Source: Pseudomonas sp. (GTDB taxonomy: Bacteria; Pseudomonadota; Gammaproteobacteria; Pseudomonadales; Pseudomonadaceae). From it: 14,959 bases of DNA. The position numbers were made by a program, and so were the translations under genes. Shown here piece by piece: positions 1 to 7,175 of this stretch. The first letter of the stretch is position 1. Every line of letters starts with the position of its first letter. Location of the stretch: assembly GCA_007117785.1 (NCBI GenBank), contig SKFV01000087.1, positions 1 to 14,959 of the forward strand, given 5' to 3'. The notes under the pieces were generated by a model, which saw only the letters and a program-made list of their open reading frames with translations, made no database searches and was not told the origin of the DNA.

Positions 1-1011
1 CAGCCGCGAAGAAAAGATCACCGTATCCCCGCGCTCCAGCACCAGTTGCGGATGCCGCCCACTGGCCACCCGCCCCAGGGCTGCCGCCGGCTCACCCTGA
101 CTGCCGGTACAGATCCACAGCTGCTGACTGCGCGGCAGAAAACCCAACTCCCAGGGGCCGATAAAGCTGTCAGTGGCGGTCAGGTAATCCGATTGCCGCG
201 CCACCCCCTGCATGCGCAGCAGACTGCGTCCGAGCAGGGCCGCATAACGATCAGTATCGCGGCCAATCTCGGCCAGCGCATGCAGGCGCGCCAGATTGCT
301 GGCAAAGCAGGTCACCACCACCCGCTGCTTGCATTCACGCACTGCGTCCAGCAGCCCCTCGCGCACCACCGCCTCGGAACGGCTGGCACCCGCCACCGGT
401 GCATTGGTCGAATCACCGATAATCACATCCACCCCGGCCCGACCCAGTTGCCGCAAGCGCGCCTCGGCGGTCAGCCCGCCCACCAGCGGCTGCGGGTCCA
501 ACTTCCAGTCACCACTGTGATACAGGCGCTTGCCGGCCACCTCTAGCATGATGGCATGGGACTCGGGTATCGAATGGGTGACCGGAATCCATTCCGCCTG
601 AAAATTGCCGATACCGATGGGCTCCAGCGGCTTGATCTCGTGCAGCCGGGGCCACTCCTGCATCGCGTCCAGTTTGTTACGGATCAGCCGAGCCGAGAAG
701 GGGCTGGCATACAGAGGGCAGTCGAGCGCCTTCCATAGATGCGCCACCGCACCGATATGATCTTCATGGCCATGGGTAATCAGCAGCGCCGACAGCTTGA
801 TATCGTAACGCTCAAGCGCGGCCAGACTGGGAATCGCCACCTGATTGCGCCCGATGGGATGCGATTGCAAGGCAAAGCCGCAATCCACCGCAATCCACTG
901 CCCGGCAGAACCAAACAGATAGAAGTTTGCCCCGAACATCCCCGCCCCACCCAGCGGCAGAAAGAAGGGGCCGAGCTGATTGTGTAACTGGTCGAAACGC
1001 GGCGCGGGCAT
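1..1011 (-). CDS. RNase J-like MBL-fold/beta-CASP hydrolase, C-terminus cut by window edge
   Basis: Probable metal-dependent nuclease of the RNase J / beta-CASP branch of the metallo-beta-lactamase superfamily, cytoplasmic. The 337 visible residues begin with an RNase J-like segment (LPLGGAGMFGANF, 18-30), then the Zn-site motif H80-G-H82-E-D84-H85, a further ligand H146 (VTHSIPES), D168 (SGDWKLD), and the beta-CASP motif A D200 (GDSTNA), followed by TGSQGEP (302-308). Where RNase J usually has FASNIHR this protein has FASNLAR (236-242). The reading frame is open to base 1, so the C-terminal motifs and any dimerisation domain are outside the window. The ATG at 1011 is chosen because GGAAG lies 5 bases upstream and the protein begins just before the conserved region. 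It lies 60 bases downstream of trkA on the same strand and could be co-transcribed. RNA as substrate is inferred from family only; the fold assignment is firm. Confidence 0.85.
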   Translation of the reverse strand, partial: MPAPRFDQLHNQLGPFFLPLGGAGMFGANFYLFGSAGQWIAVDCGFALQSHPIGRNQVAIPSLAALERYDIKLSALLITHGHEDHIGAVAHLWKALDCPLYASPFSARLIRNKLDAMQEWPRLHEIKPLEPIGIGNFQAEWIPVTHSIPESHAIMLEVAGKRLYHSGDWKLDPQPLVGGLTAEARLRQLGRAGVDVIIGDSTNAPVAGASRSEAVVREGLLDAVRECKQRVVVTCFASNLARLHALAEIGRDTDRYAALLGRSLLRMQGVARQSDYLTATDSFIGPWELGFLPRSQQLWICTGSQGEPAAALGRVASGRHPQLVLERGDTVIFSSRL

Positions 1012-1071
1012 ATCAGCTTCCAACAGATAGATACCCACCAGCCTAACAGAGTCTGCTGACAGCTGTTTGCT

Positions 1072-2448
1072 TCAGAGAAAGCCAAGGCCAACCTGAAACA
1101 ATTTTTCCACCTGGCGCACCGCCGTTCTGTCAGCAAGAAACAGAATCAGGTGATCGCCACTTTCGATAACCACCCGGGTGTCGGCGAGCATCACTTGATC
1201 ATGCCGCAACAGCGCACCGACCCCGGTACCTTCCGGCAAGGGCAACTGACTGACGGCTTTGCCGACCACGCGTGAATTGCCCGGGTCACCATGTACCACT
1301 ACCTCCAGGACTTCTGCCGCACCTCGCCTGAGTGTGTGCACAGCGGCCATGTCACCGCGGCGCACATGACTGAGCAGGCCGCTGAGCGTTGACTGCTGTG
1401 GCGACAGCGCAATATCAATCAAGCCGCCCTGCACCAGATCGATATACGCGGGATTGTTGATCAGCGTAATGACCGTCCGGGCGCCAAGCTTTTTGGCCAA
1501 CATGGATGACATGATATTGGCCTCGTCATCATTGGTCAGCGCCAGAAAGACATCCGTGCGCGCCACCCCCTCCTCAATCAACAAGTCCCGGTCCGAGGCG
1601 TTACCGTGCAGGATGATGCTGTTGGGCAACAATGGCGACAAGTGTTCACAACGGGCGCGCCGCTGCTCGATAACCTTGACCTGATAGTGCGGTGCTATTT
1701 GTGCCGCCAGACGAGCACCGATATTGCCGCCGCCGGCGATCAGAATGCGCCGGTAGGCAGGCTCTAGTCGCTGCAGTTCAGCCATCACCGCCGGCACTGA
1801 ATCCTTGACCGCCAACACAAAAACCTCATCACCTGCCTCGATGACCGTATCAGGATCGGGATCCAGAGCTCGTTCCTGCCGATACACCGCCATGATGCGC
1901 GCCTCGTCATCCGGCACATGCTGGTGCAATGTGGCCAGCGTCTGACCCACCAGCGCACCCCCAAATCGCACCTTGAGCACAATCAGCTGCAAGCGCCCTT
2001 CGGCAAAATCCAGCACCTGCAGGGCACCCGGATACTCCAGCAGCCGAACAATACCTTGCGTGACCAGGGTCTCCGGACTGATAAGCACATCGACCGGCAC
2101 GGCCTCACGGCCGAACAGCTTCTCCTGGTTCTTCAGATACCCTGGCTCGCGCACCCGGGCAATGCGATTCGGAATCGCAAACAGACTCAAACCGACCTGA
2201 CAGGCAATCATGTTGATTTCATCGCTACTGGTAACGGCAACCAGCATGTCCGCATCATGTGCCCCGGCCTGGTTCAACACTTGCGGCAAACACCCTGATC
2301 CACAGATGGTACGCAAATCAAACCGCTCCTGCAGGTTGCGCAGGCGCTCGGCATGGGTATCAATCACGGTAATGTCGTTTGCCTCACCCGAGAGGTGAGC
2401 CGCCAGGGTTCCGCCCACCTGCCCGGCGCCAAGAATAATGATGCGCAT
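1072..2448 (-). CDS. trkA: Trk potassium uptake regulatory subunit TrkA
   Basis: Peripheral membrane NAD(H)/ATP-binding subunit that gates the TrkH potassium channel. The 458-residue length equals the usual TrkA. Two RCK units are seen: Rossmann motif GAGQVG at 7-12 with acidic D30 (VIDTH) at the end of strand 2 and a TrkA_C part near 140-225, then a second Rossmann motif GGGNIG at 239-244 and a second C-terminal part near 370-458. GGAG lies 6 bases before the ATG. It sits 102 bases downstream of kdpE; trkH is at the head of the same gene string, so channel and gate are encoded in one cluster, unlike E. coli where trkA and trkH are apart. The gap to kdpE carries a 10-bp palindrome. Assignment is very secure. 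Confidence 0.97.
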   Translation of the reverse strand: MRIIILGAGQVGGTLAAHLSGEANDITVIDTHAERLRNLQERFDLRTICGSGCLPQVLNQAGAHDADMLVAVTSSDEINMIACQVGLSLFAIPNRIARVREPGYLKNQEKLFGREAVPVDVLISPETLVTQGIVRLLEYPGALQVLDFAEGRLQLIVLKVRFGGALVGQTLATLHQHVPDDEARIMAVYRQERALDPDPDTVIEAGDEVFVLAVKDSVPAVMAELQRLEPAYRRILIAGGGNIGARLAAQIAPHYQVKVIEQRRARCEHLSPLLPNSIILHGNASDRDLLIEEGVARTDVFLALTNDDEANIMSSMLAKKLGARTVITLINNPAYIDLVQGGLIDIALSPQQSTLSGLLSHVRRGDMAAVHTLRRGAAEVLEVVVHGDPGNSRVVGKAVSQLPLPEGTGVGALLRHDQVMLADTRVVIESGDHLILFLADRTAVRQVEKLFQVGLGFL

Positions 2449-2457
2449 AAACTGCTC

Positions 2458-2467
2458 CAGTGCACTG
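2458..2467. repeat. 10-bp palindrome beside the trkA ribosome binding site
   Basis: CAGTGCACTG is a perfect palindrome lying 9 bases upstream of the trkA start and touching its GGAG ribosome binding site (2455-2458). A second short palindrome, CTTCAATGAAG, is at 2481-2491. They could be a regulatory site or a small RNA structure in the 102-base kdpE-trkA gap. A palindrome this short can easily arise by chance. Confidence 0.25.
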
Positions 2468-2550
2468 TGTCACCAGCATTCTTCAATGAAGCAGTGTAAA
2501 GATTCCATGTACAGCTTGATCCGGCAGCGTAAAAAGATCGTAAACGCTGG

Positions 2551-3237
2551 TCAGGACGAGTGGTCAATAAAGCGGTAACCGACGCCGGCTTCCGTCTCGA
2601 TATAGCGGGGGGCTGTTGGTTCTTCACCCAACTTGCTGCGCAAGCGACCGATGAAGACTCGCAGGTAATGGGTATCGTGGGAGTGGTGAGGCCCCCAGAT
2701 GGCTTTCAGCAATTGCTGCTGGGTGATGATGCGTCCGGGGTGGGCCAGCAGATTGCGAAGCAATTCAAACTCTTTCTTTGACAGATGCACGTCTTCACCC
2801 GCCAGCCGCACCCGCCGCTCACGCAAATCGACCTGCAAGTGGCCGTCATCATAGCCGGTTGCCGGCACTTCCAGAGCGCCGAAGGTGCGCAAGACCGAGC
2901 GGATACGAGCCAATAATTCATTGGCGCCAAACGGCTTCTCAACATAATCGTTGGCCCCGGCATCCAGCGCCTGAACCTTGTCTTTCTCGCCATTGCGAAC
3001 CGACAGCATAATCACGGGTCCCTGAAAGAATTCACGCAGGCGCTGCAACATCAGTTGGCCGTCCATATCGGGTAACCCCAGATCCATGATCACCAGATCC
3101 GGCTGGCTGAGCGCTACCGCCTCCAACCCAGCCGCCGCCGTGTCCGCCTCGCTCAAGTCATAGCCCTGCGAACCAAGACAGATCTGCAGAAAACGCCGGA
3201 TCTGCGGCTCATCATCCACAACCAGAATCCGCGTCAT
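2551..3237 (-). CDS. kdpE: KdpE-type OmpR-family response regulator
   Basis: DNA-binding response regulator, the likely partner of the kinase encoded just upstream. The 228 residues match KdpE. The receiver domain (1-120) has the acidic pair D8-D9, phospho-acceptor D52 (VIMDLGLPD) and K101 (EKPFG). The C-terminal winged helix (about 128-226) has the OmpR/KdpE pattern, including LSKKEFELL, THYLRVFIGRLRSKLG and the terminal GVGYRF. Its ATG overlaps the kinase stop (ATGA), and GGGAGG stands 7 bases upstream inside the kinase gene, so translation is both coupled and well initiated. Classical KdpE activates kdpFABC in response to low potassium; no kdpFABC gene is present here, so control of the surrounding trk genes is the natural inference. 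It has not been shown. Confidence 0.93.
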   Translation of the reverse strand: MTRILVVDDEPQIRRFLQICLGSQGYDLSEADTAAAGLEAVALSQPDLVIMDLGLPDMDGQLMLQRLREFFQGPVIMLSVRNGEKDKVQALDAGANDYVEKPFGANELLARIRSVLRTFGALEVPATGYDDGHLQVDLRERRVRLAGEDVHLSKKEFELLRNLLAHPGRIITQQQLLKAIWGPHHSHDTHYLRVFIGRLRSKLGEEPTAPRYIETEAGVGYRFIDHSS

Positions 3238-4691
3238 TCAGCTGCCTCCCGGCTTTCCTGCCTCACTGTTACCGGCAAGGCCAATTGCAACAAGGCGCCT
3301 TGACCCGCCTCGGTCTCAAGTGCAGTCACCTGCCCTCCATGCGCTGCCAGAATACTGCGACAAATCGCCAGGCCCAGTCCGGTCCCGGCGGCATACTGAT
3401 CGCCATGGCTGAAGGTATGGAACATATCAAAGATCTGTTCACGCTTTTCCGGGACTATGCCCGGGCCACTGTCACGTACACGCAGGTACAGCCAGTCAGC
3501 GTCATGGCTTACGTCCAGCCAGATATCGCCATCCGCCGGTGAAAAACGCAGTGCATTCTCCAGCACATTGAACAACGCCTGCTCAATCAGCGCGGCATGC
3601 ACATTCAGCAAGGGTAAGGCATCAGGCACCTGGGTATGCAGGCGAACCGAACCCAGCAGCGGACGAATGCGCTTGATCACCACGCTGAGAATATCATCTA
3701 CACCAACCCAGTCCCGATCCAGACTCAGCTCACCATGACCCAGGCGGGTCATATCCAACAGCTTCTGGATATACCTGTCCAGCCGCTGCGCCTCGGTCAA
3801 GGTATTGTCGAGCAACTCGGCGCGCTCGGACTCACTCAAGGCATCGGCCAGGTCAATCAGGCTGCTGACCGAACCAATCATGGTGGCCAAAGGCGTCCGC
3901 AAATCGTGAGAGACCGAGGACAACAAGGCGGAACGCAGCTGTTCTCTCTCCTTGTCCAGGGTTTCCTGTTTCAGGGACTCTGCCAACTGGACACGCGCCC
4001 ACGCCAGGCTGCCCAGACTGACCAGCACATCCAGACGATTGCGATGCCAGTCCGTTACACGCTGCATGGCAGACAAGCGGATACTGTTGTTCACAGAACC
4101 CGATTGATCAGCAAAGATGACATTGATGCCGGCATCGTCTTCCTGCCAACTGGCTTCTTGCGGCTTACCGTGCAAGCGCTCACTCACCTCAAGCGGATTG
4201 ATCCGCGCATGCCAACCCAGGCACTCGGCCAATTGCTCGCGCATGCAGACCACCACCGCAGCGCCATCAACACACCCGGATAATTCCCGCGCACAGCCCA
4301 TTTGCAGCTCATTCCAGCGCTCACTGTCACGCAGTGCATTGACCTTCTCACTCAAACGCGCCGCAGCATGGCCGGTTACCAGCGCAATCAGCACCATGAG
4401 TGCGCCGGTAAGAATATCTTCCTGGTGCAGCATCTGCAGACTGAAGCGCGGCTCGGTCAGGAAGAAGTTGTAGGCCAGAAAGCTCAGCAAGGCGCACAGC
4501 AATGCAGGCCTGATACGGGTGCTGACCGCGGTCAGCAAAACACCCGCCAGATAGATCATCGCCAGATTGGCAATGGGTAAAACCGGCAGCAGCAGCAAGA
4601 CCACACCGGTCGCCAGCAGCGGTACCAACCAGGGCAGACTGAATGCCAGAACGTCCTGGCGAGTAAAGGTAAGCATGTCAGGTATTTTCAT
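3234..4691 (-). CDS. kdpD: Short KdpD-like sensor histidine kinase lacking the N-terminal KdpD domain
   Basis: Inner-membrane sensor kinase of 485 residues, against roughly 900 for classical KdpD. It begins directly at the DUF4118 membrane module: hydrophobic segments at about 15-58, 62-78 and 92-108, with the KdpD-like stretch AYNFFLTEPRFS (73-84). A GAF-like linker (about 128-235) follows, then the H-box with H262 (SSVSHDLRTPLA), N-box (NVLENALRFSP, 375-385), G1 (DSGPGI), F (FDMFHTF) and G2 (GTGLGLAI). The cytoplasmic Walker-A and UspA-like half of KdpD is absent and no remnant is left, since the gene starts inside the trkH stop. The ATG at 4691 is chosen because its ATGA overlaps the trkH TGA; a longer reading from 4775 would run through the trkH end and adds non-KdpD sequence. 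ATG 4676 is an alternative. Role: likely sensing of potassium or osmotic state and phosphorylation of the adjacent KdpE. Confidence 0.9.
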   Translation of the reverse strand: MKIPDMLTFTRQDVLAFSLPWLVPLLATGVVLLLLPVLPIANLAMIYLAGVLLTAVSTRIRPALLCALLSFLAYNFFLTEPRFSLQMLHQEDILTGALMVLIALVTGHAAARLSEKVNALRDSERWNELQMGCARELSGCVDGAAVVVCMREQLAECLGWHARINPLEVSERLHGKPQEASWQEDDAGINVIFADQSGSVNNSIRLSAMQRVTDWHRNRLDVLVSLGSLAWARVQLAESLKQETLDKEREQLRSALLSSVSHDLRTPLATMIGSVSSLIDLADALSESERAELLDNTLTEAQRLDRYIQKLLDMTRLGHGELSLDRDWVGVDDILSVVIKRIRPLLGSVRLHTQVPDALPLLNVHAALIEQALFNVLENALRFSPADGDIWLDVSHDADWLYLRVRDSGPGIVPEKREQIFDMFHTFSHGDQYAAGTGLGLAICRSILAAHGGQVTALETEAGQGALLQLALPVTVRQESREAAE

Positions 4692-6136
4692 CCGCGCCAA
4701 AACACAGGAGTAAAGAGCACCATCAGGGTAAGCAGCTCTAGCCGACCGAGCAGCATGCCGAAGCATAACAGCCACTTTGCCAGGTCAGGCAAGGGAGCAA
4801 AGTTTCCTGCCGGGCCAACGATATCACCGAGCCCGGGGCCGACATTGGTCAAGGCGGTTGCCGCCGCGCTGAGGCTGGTGACCAGATCAAGGCCAAGCAA
4901 AGCCAGCAACAGGGTCAGGACTGCCAGACAAATGAAAAACAGAAACGAAAACGCCACAGCTGAATGCATGATGTCATCATCCACCGTACGGCCATTGTAC
5001 TGCTTGGAAAACACTCCGTTGGGATGAATCAGCTTGCGAACCTGTGCCCGCAGAAAGCGGTAACTGAGCTCAAAACGAAATACTTTCATACCACCGCTGG
5101 TCGACCCCGAGCAGCCACCAATAAACATCACGACAAAGAACAGCGCGATACTGAAACTGCCCCACTGCGTGTAATCGCTGGATGCATAGCCGGTTGTAGT
5201 GATCACCGAAACCAGATTGAACGTAGCATGCGTCAGGGCAGCAAAGGGCCGCTCATCGTTACTCAGGATCAGAAAACTGCTCAGCAGCAGGCTCACCGTA
5301 CCCACAATGGCAAACAGACTCAGTACCTGAGAGTTCAGCAATAAGCGCCAACGGGGTTGACGCAGAAAACCGATAATCAGGGTAAATGGCAAGGCACCCA
5401 GTAGCATGAAAGCAATCGCGATCCACAAGACCGGAGCATCGAAACGTCCCATTGATCGATCATTGGTGGCATAACCACCGGTCGATACCGTTGTCATGGC
5501 ATGGTTGACCGCATCAAAGACCGACATCCCACCCAGCCAATAAGCGGTCATACAGGCCAGGGAAATCCCCAGATAGGTCATCACCAGCAGCCTGGCCAGG
5601 CTCTGCAGACGAGGCATGGACTTGTCCGACCAGTCGGAGGATTCCGTATGAAACAGCCGCATACCGCCAATCCGCAGAAACGGCAGAATAGAAACCGCCA
5701 TGCCAATAACACCCAGGCCACCCAGCCACTGCAGCATGGAGCGCCACAGCAACAGACTGGGCGACAAGTGTTCGATACCACTGAGTACCGTTGAACCCGT
5801 TGTGGTGATACCGGACACCGCCTCAAACAGCGCATCGGTAAAGCTCAGTTCAAAGTGACTGAAATACAAGGGCAAGGATCCACAGAAAGCCATTAGCACC
5901 CAGCTGAGACTGGTCATCAGATACAGCTGCCTGGCAACCAGTTGTGTGCCCGGTGAGCGCACCGCCAGATGCACAGTTAGCCCGCCTGCAAATATCCCGG
6001 CAGCGCACAGCAGAAAAACCATGTATTCGGCATCGTTCCGCCACCAGCCAAAGGCGGCAACCACCGCCATCAGCACACTGATGACCATCGACAGCACACT
6101 GCATACATAAAGTACCGGACGGAAAAGACTCAACAT
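4688..6136 (-). CDS. trkH: Trk potassium transporter channel subunit TrkH
   Basis: Integral inner-membrane potassium-translocating subunit of the Trk system. The 482-residue length is typical. The fourfold pore design is visible: filter segments TTTG (G114), STGGY (G220), TTTGY (G316) and TNVGPG (G433), each with the potassium-filter glycine, and the intramembrane gating loop GGCSGSTSGGMK (340-351). The C-terminus GRLELLTLMVLFTPVFWRG is the family signature. The ATG at 6136 has GAGGG about 6 bases upstream. It is the first gene of the minus-strand cluster and shares ATGA with the kinase gene. With trkA at the end of the same cluster the system is complete. Assignment is very secure; TrkG is a close paralogue that cannot be excluded by name. 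Confidence 0.96.
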   Translation of the reverse strand: MLSLFRPVLYVCSVLSMVISVLMAVVAAFGWWRNDAEYMVFLLCAAGIFAGGLTVHLAVRSPGTQLVARQLYLMTSLSWVLMAFCGSLPLYFSHFELSFTDALFEAVSGITTTGSTVLSGIEHLSPSLLLWRSMLQWLGGLGVIGMAVSILPFLRIGGMRLFHTESSDWSDKSMPRLQSLARLLVMTYLGISLACMTAYWLGGMSVFDAVNHAMTTVSTGGYATNDRSMGRFDAPVLWIAIAFMLLGALPFTLIIGFLRQPRWRLLLNSQVLSLFAIVGTVSLLLSSFLILSNDERPFAALTHATFNLVSVITTTGYASSDYTQWGSFSIALFFVVMFIGGCSGSTSGGMKVFRFELSYRFLRAQVRKLIHPNGVFSKQYNGRTVDDDIMHSAVAFSFLFFICLAVLTLLLALLGLDLVTSLSAAATALTNVGPGLGDIVGPAGNFAPLPDLAKWLLCFGMLLGRLELLTLMVLFTPVFWRG

Positions 6137-6156
6137 TGCGCGCCCTCGACAGCAAA

Positions 6157-6162
6157 ACTATA
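6157..6162 (-). promoter_or_regulatory. Candidate -10 element for the trkH-led cluster
   Basis: On the minus strand TATAGT (5 of 6 to the sigma-70 -10 consensus) lies about 20 bases before the trkH ATG. The -35 region is poor (TTGTTT or TTTATG at non-ideal spacing), as would suit an activator-dependent promoter. The implied leader is very short, so the true start site may differ. Confidence 0.3.
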
Positions 6163-6266
6163 GCCTAGCCAAGGCCGGCATAAACAAACGATGGCCAAAA
6201 CTGACTGGCCGCGTAAATTCTGCGTAAACGGGAAGGACTGCAACAAAATTATCCATGCTGTTGCAC

Positions 6267-6294
6267 TTGCCAACAGGATTGGCGACCCTGTATT
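6267..6294 (+). promoter_or_regulatory. Candidate sigma-70 promoter for the Cys-rich gene at 6318
   Basis: TTGCCA (6267-6272) and TGTATT (6289-6294) are separated by 16 bases and precede the ATG at 6318 by a short leader. Each hexamer matches 4 of 6 or slightly better. The 181-base divergent gap to trkH holds no coding sequence that I can support. Confidence 0.3.
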
Positions 6295-6317
6295 CAGACT
6301 TGAACAGTGGAACACCC

Positions 6318-6908
6318 ATGGCCTCAGCGCATTACGTTTTTGCTTGTATCGACTGCGACCTGCAGCGCAGCTATGCAAGCACAGCGAACCAATACGCCTA
6401 CCAGCTTATGGACGGCCAGCAGCTCCCCATGCTGACCGGCCCGAGCTGGTGTGCGGACTGCCGCAACCTGTGCCCGGCTGAACGCCTGCCCAGCGCCGAA
6501 GGTGAAGCTGCGCTGCTGAAAACCCTGCTCTGCCTGCGCCTGGATATGGCCAACCTGCTGAAAGAAGTGCCGAAAAAACGGCCCTGGTGGCAGTTCTACG
6601 CCAAACCCGTCAACGGCCTCAACCCGCTGGAAAGCCAGATCAGCCAACAGGAACAGCAACTGGACGCCTACCGCACCCTGCGCGCCGCCCTTGCCGAACG
6701 CGCCAGCCCGGCCCACTGCCTGATCTGCGGTGGTACCGACCACCAGCCGCTACCCCTGCCAACCAAGCCCAATCACCCCGAAGTGCTCAGCGTCACCCAC
6801 CCGGGCTGCGGAGGGCTGTTGACCGTTCAGACCAGCAAGCAACGGACGCAAAAAGTCGGGCAAAAGAAGGTGTTTGATTTGGAAGGCAGGCCATTTCGGA
6901 ACCGCTGA
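6318..6908 (+). CDS. Hypothetical Cys-rich zinc-ribbon-like protein
   Basis: I do not recognise this 196-residue protein. It has two Cys clusters that look like metal-binding knuckles: an N-terminal set C10-x2-C13 and C45-x2-C48-x3-C52, and a C-terminal set C134-x2-C137 (CLICGG) with H161-x2-C164 (HPGCGG). Between them is a helical stretch (62-130) with a WW pair at 90-91 and a Q/L-rich likely coiled coil at 105-128. There is no signal peptide or membrane segment, so it is probably cytoplasmic. The ATG at 6318 is preferred over an upstream in-frame start at 6255 because the conserved-looking Cys pair begins right after it and GTGGA is upstream. It is divergent from trkH and convergent with the SpmA/B gene. 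The balanced composition and paired CxxC motifs favour a real gene. Confidence 0.7.
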   Translation: MASAHYVFACIDCDLQRSYASTANQYAYQLMDGQQLPMLTGPSWCADCRNLCPAERLPSAEGEAALLKTLLCLRLDMANLLKEVPKKRPWWQFYAKPVNGLNPLESQISQQEQQLDAYRTLRAALAERASPAHCLICGGTDHQPLPLPTKPNHPEVLSVTHPGCGGLLTVQTSKQRTQKVGQKKVFDLEGRPFRNR

Positions 6909-6996
6909 AGTTGAGCGCTGGCAACGAGGCACATCTCATAATCGATGCTGACTGGAGCCTGTGGAATACTGATTAAACCATCGCCGTGCGCCCGCC

Positions 6997-7099
6997 CGGT
7001 TGCCGCTGACCTGTTCTGGACACGCCGTAAACCCTTCCCTGGGGGCTCGTAGATGCCATCCCTGGCATCTAACGGTCCAGAACAGGTCAGCGGCAACCG
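6997..7099. repeat. Palindromic repeat-like element with 24-bp perfect terminal inverted repeats
   Basis: Bases 6997-7020 and 7076-7099 are perfect inverted copies (24 bp, 25 if the 7021/7075 pair is counted), beginning CGGTTGCCGCTGACC. Between them is a second perfect hairpin, AGATGCCA (7051-7058) with TGGCATCT (7063-7070) and a TCCC loop, plus an imperfect ACCC...GGGG arm near 7031-7045. No ORF is carried. It lies in the 267-base gap between the convergent genes ending at 6908 and 7176, where it could act as a two-way terminator or be a small non-autonomous mobile element. The design (long outer stem, ACGCCGTAAACCC segment, inner hairpin) resembles dispersed palindromes I recall from marine gammaproteobacterial genomes; that is from memory and unchecked. 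The rest of the gap shows nothing else. Confidence 0.75.
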
Positions 7100-7175
7100 A
7101 GCTACAAGAGGTTTGTGTAATTAATCAGTATCCCCCTGAGCGTCTGGCAATGCTGTCCCGCAAAAAAATATCTGC

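Noticed and set aside
46..546. Plus-strand frame of 166 aa near the left edge
   Set aside because: It lies opposite the RNase J-like gene, whose minus-strand translation carries all catalytic motifs.
1012..1071. Possible terminator after trkA (AACAG...CTGTT and ACAGCTGT)
   Set aside because: The stem is only 5 bp with a long loop and has no following T run; transcription probably continues into the next gene.
3636..4283. Plus-strand frame of 215 aa opposite the kinase gene
   Set aside because: Low-complexity Gln/His/Thr-rich translation lying wholly inside the kinase gene on the other strand.
4692..4775. 28-residue N-terminal extension of the KdpD-like kinase from a start at 4775
   Set aside because: It reads through the conserved end of trkH in another frame, adds Ala/Arg-rich sequence without KdpD similarity, and the ATGA overlap at 4691 is a better start.
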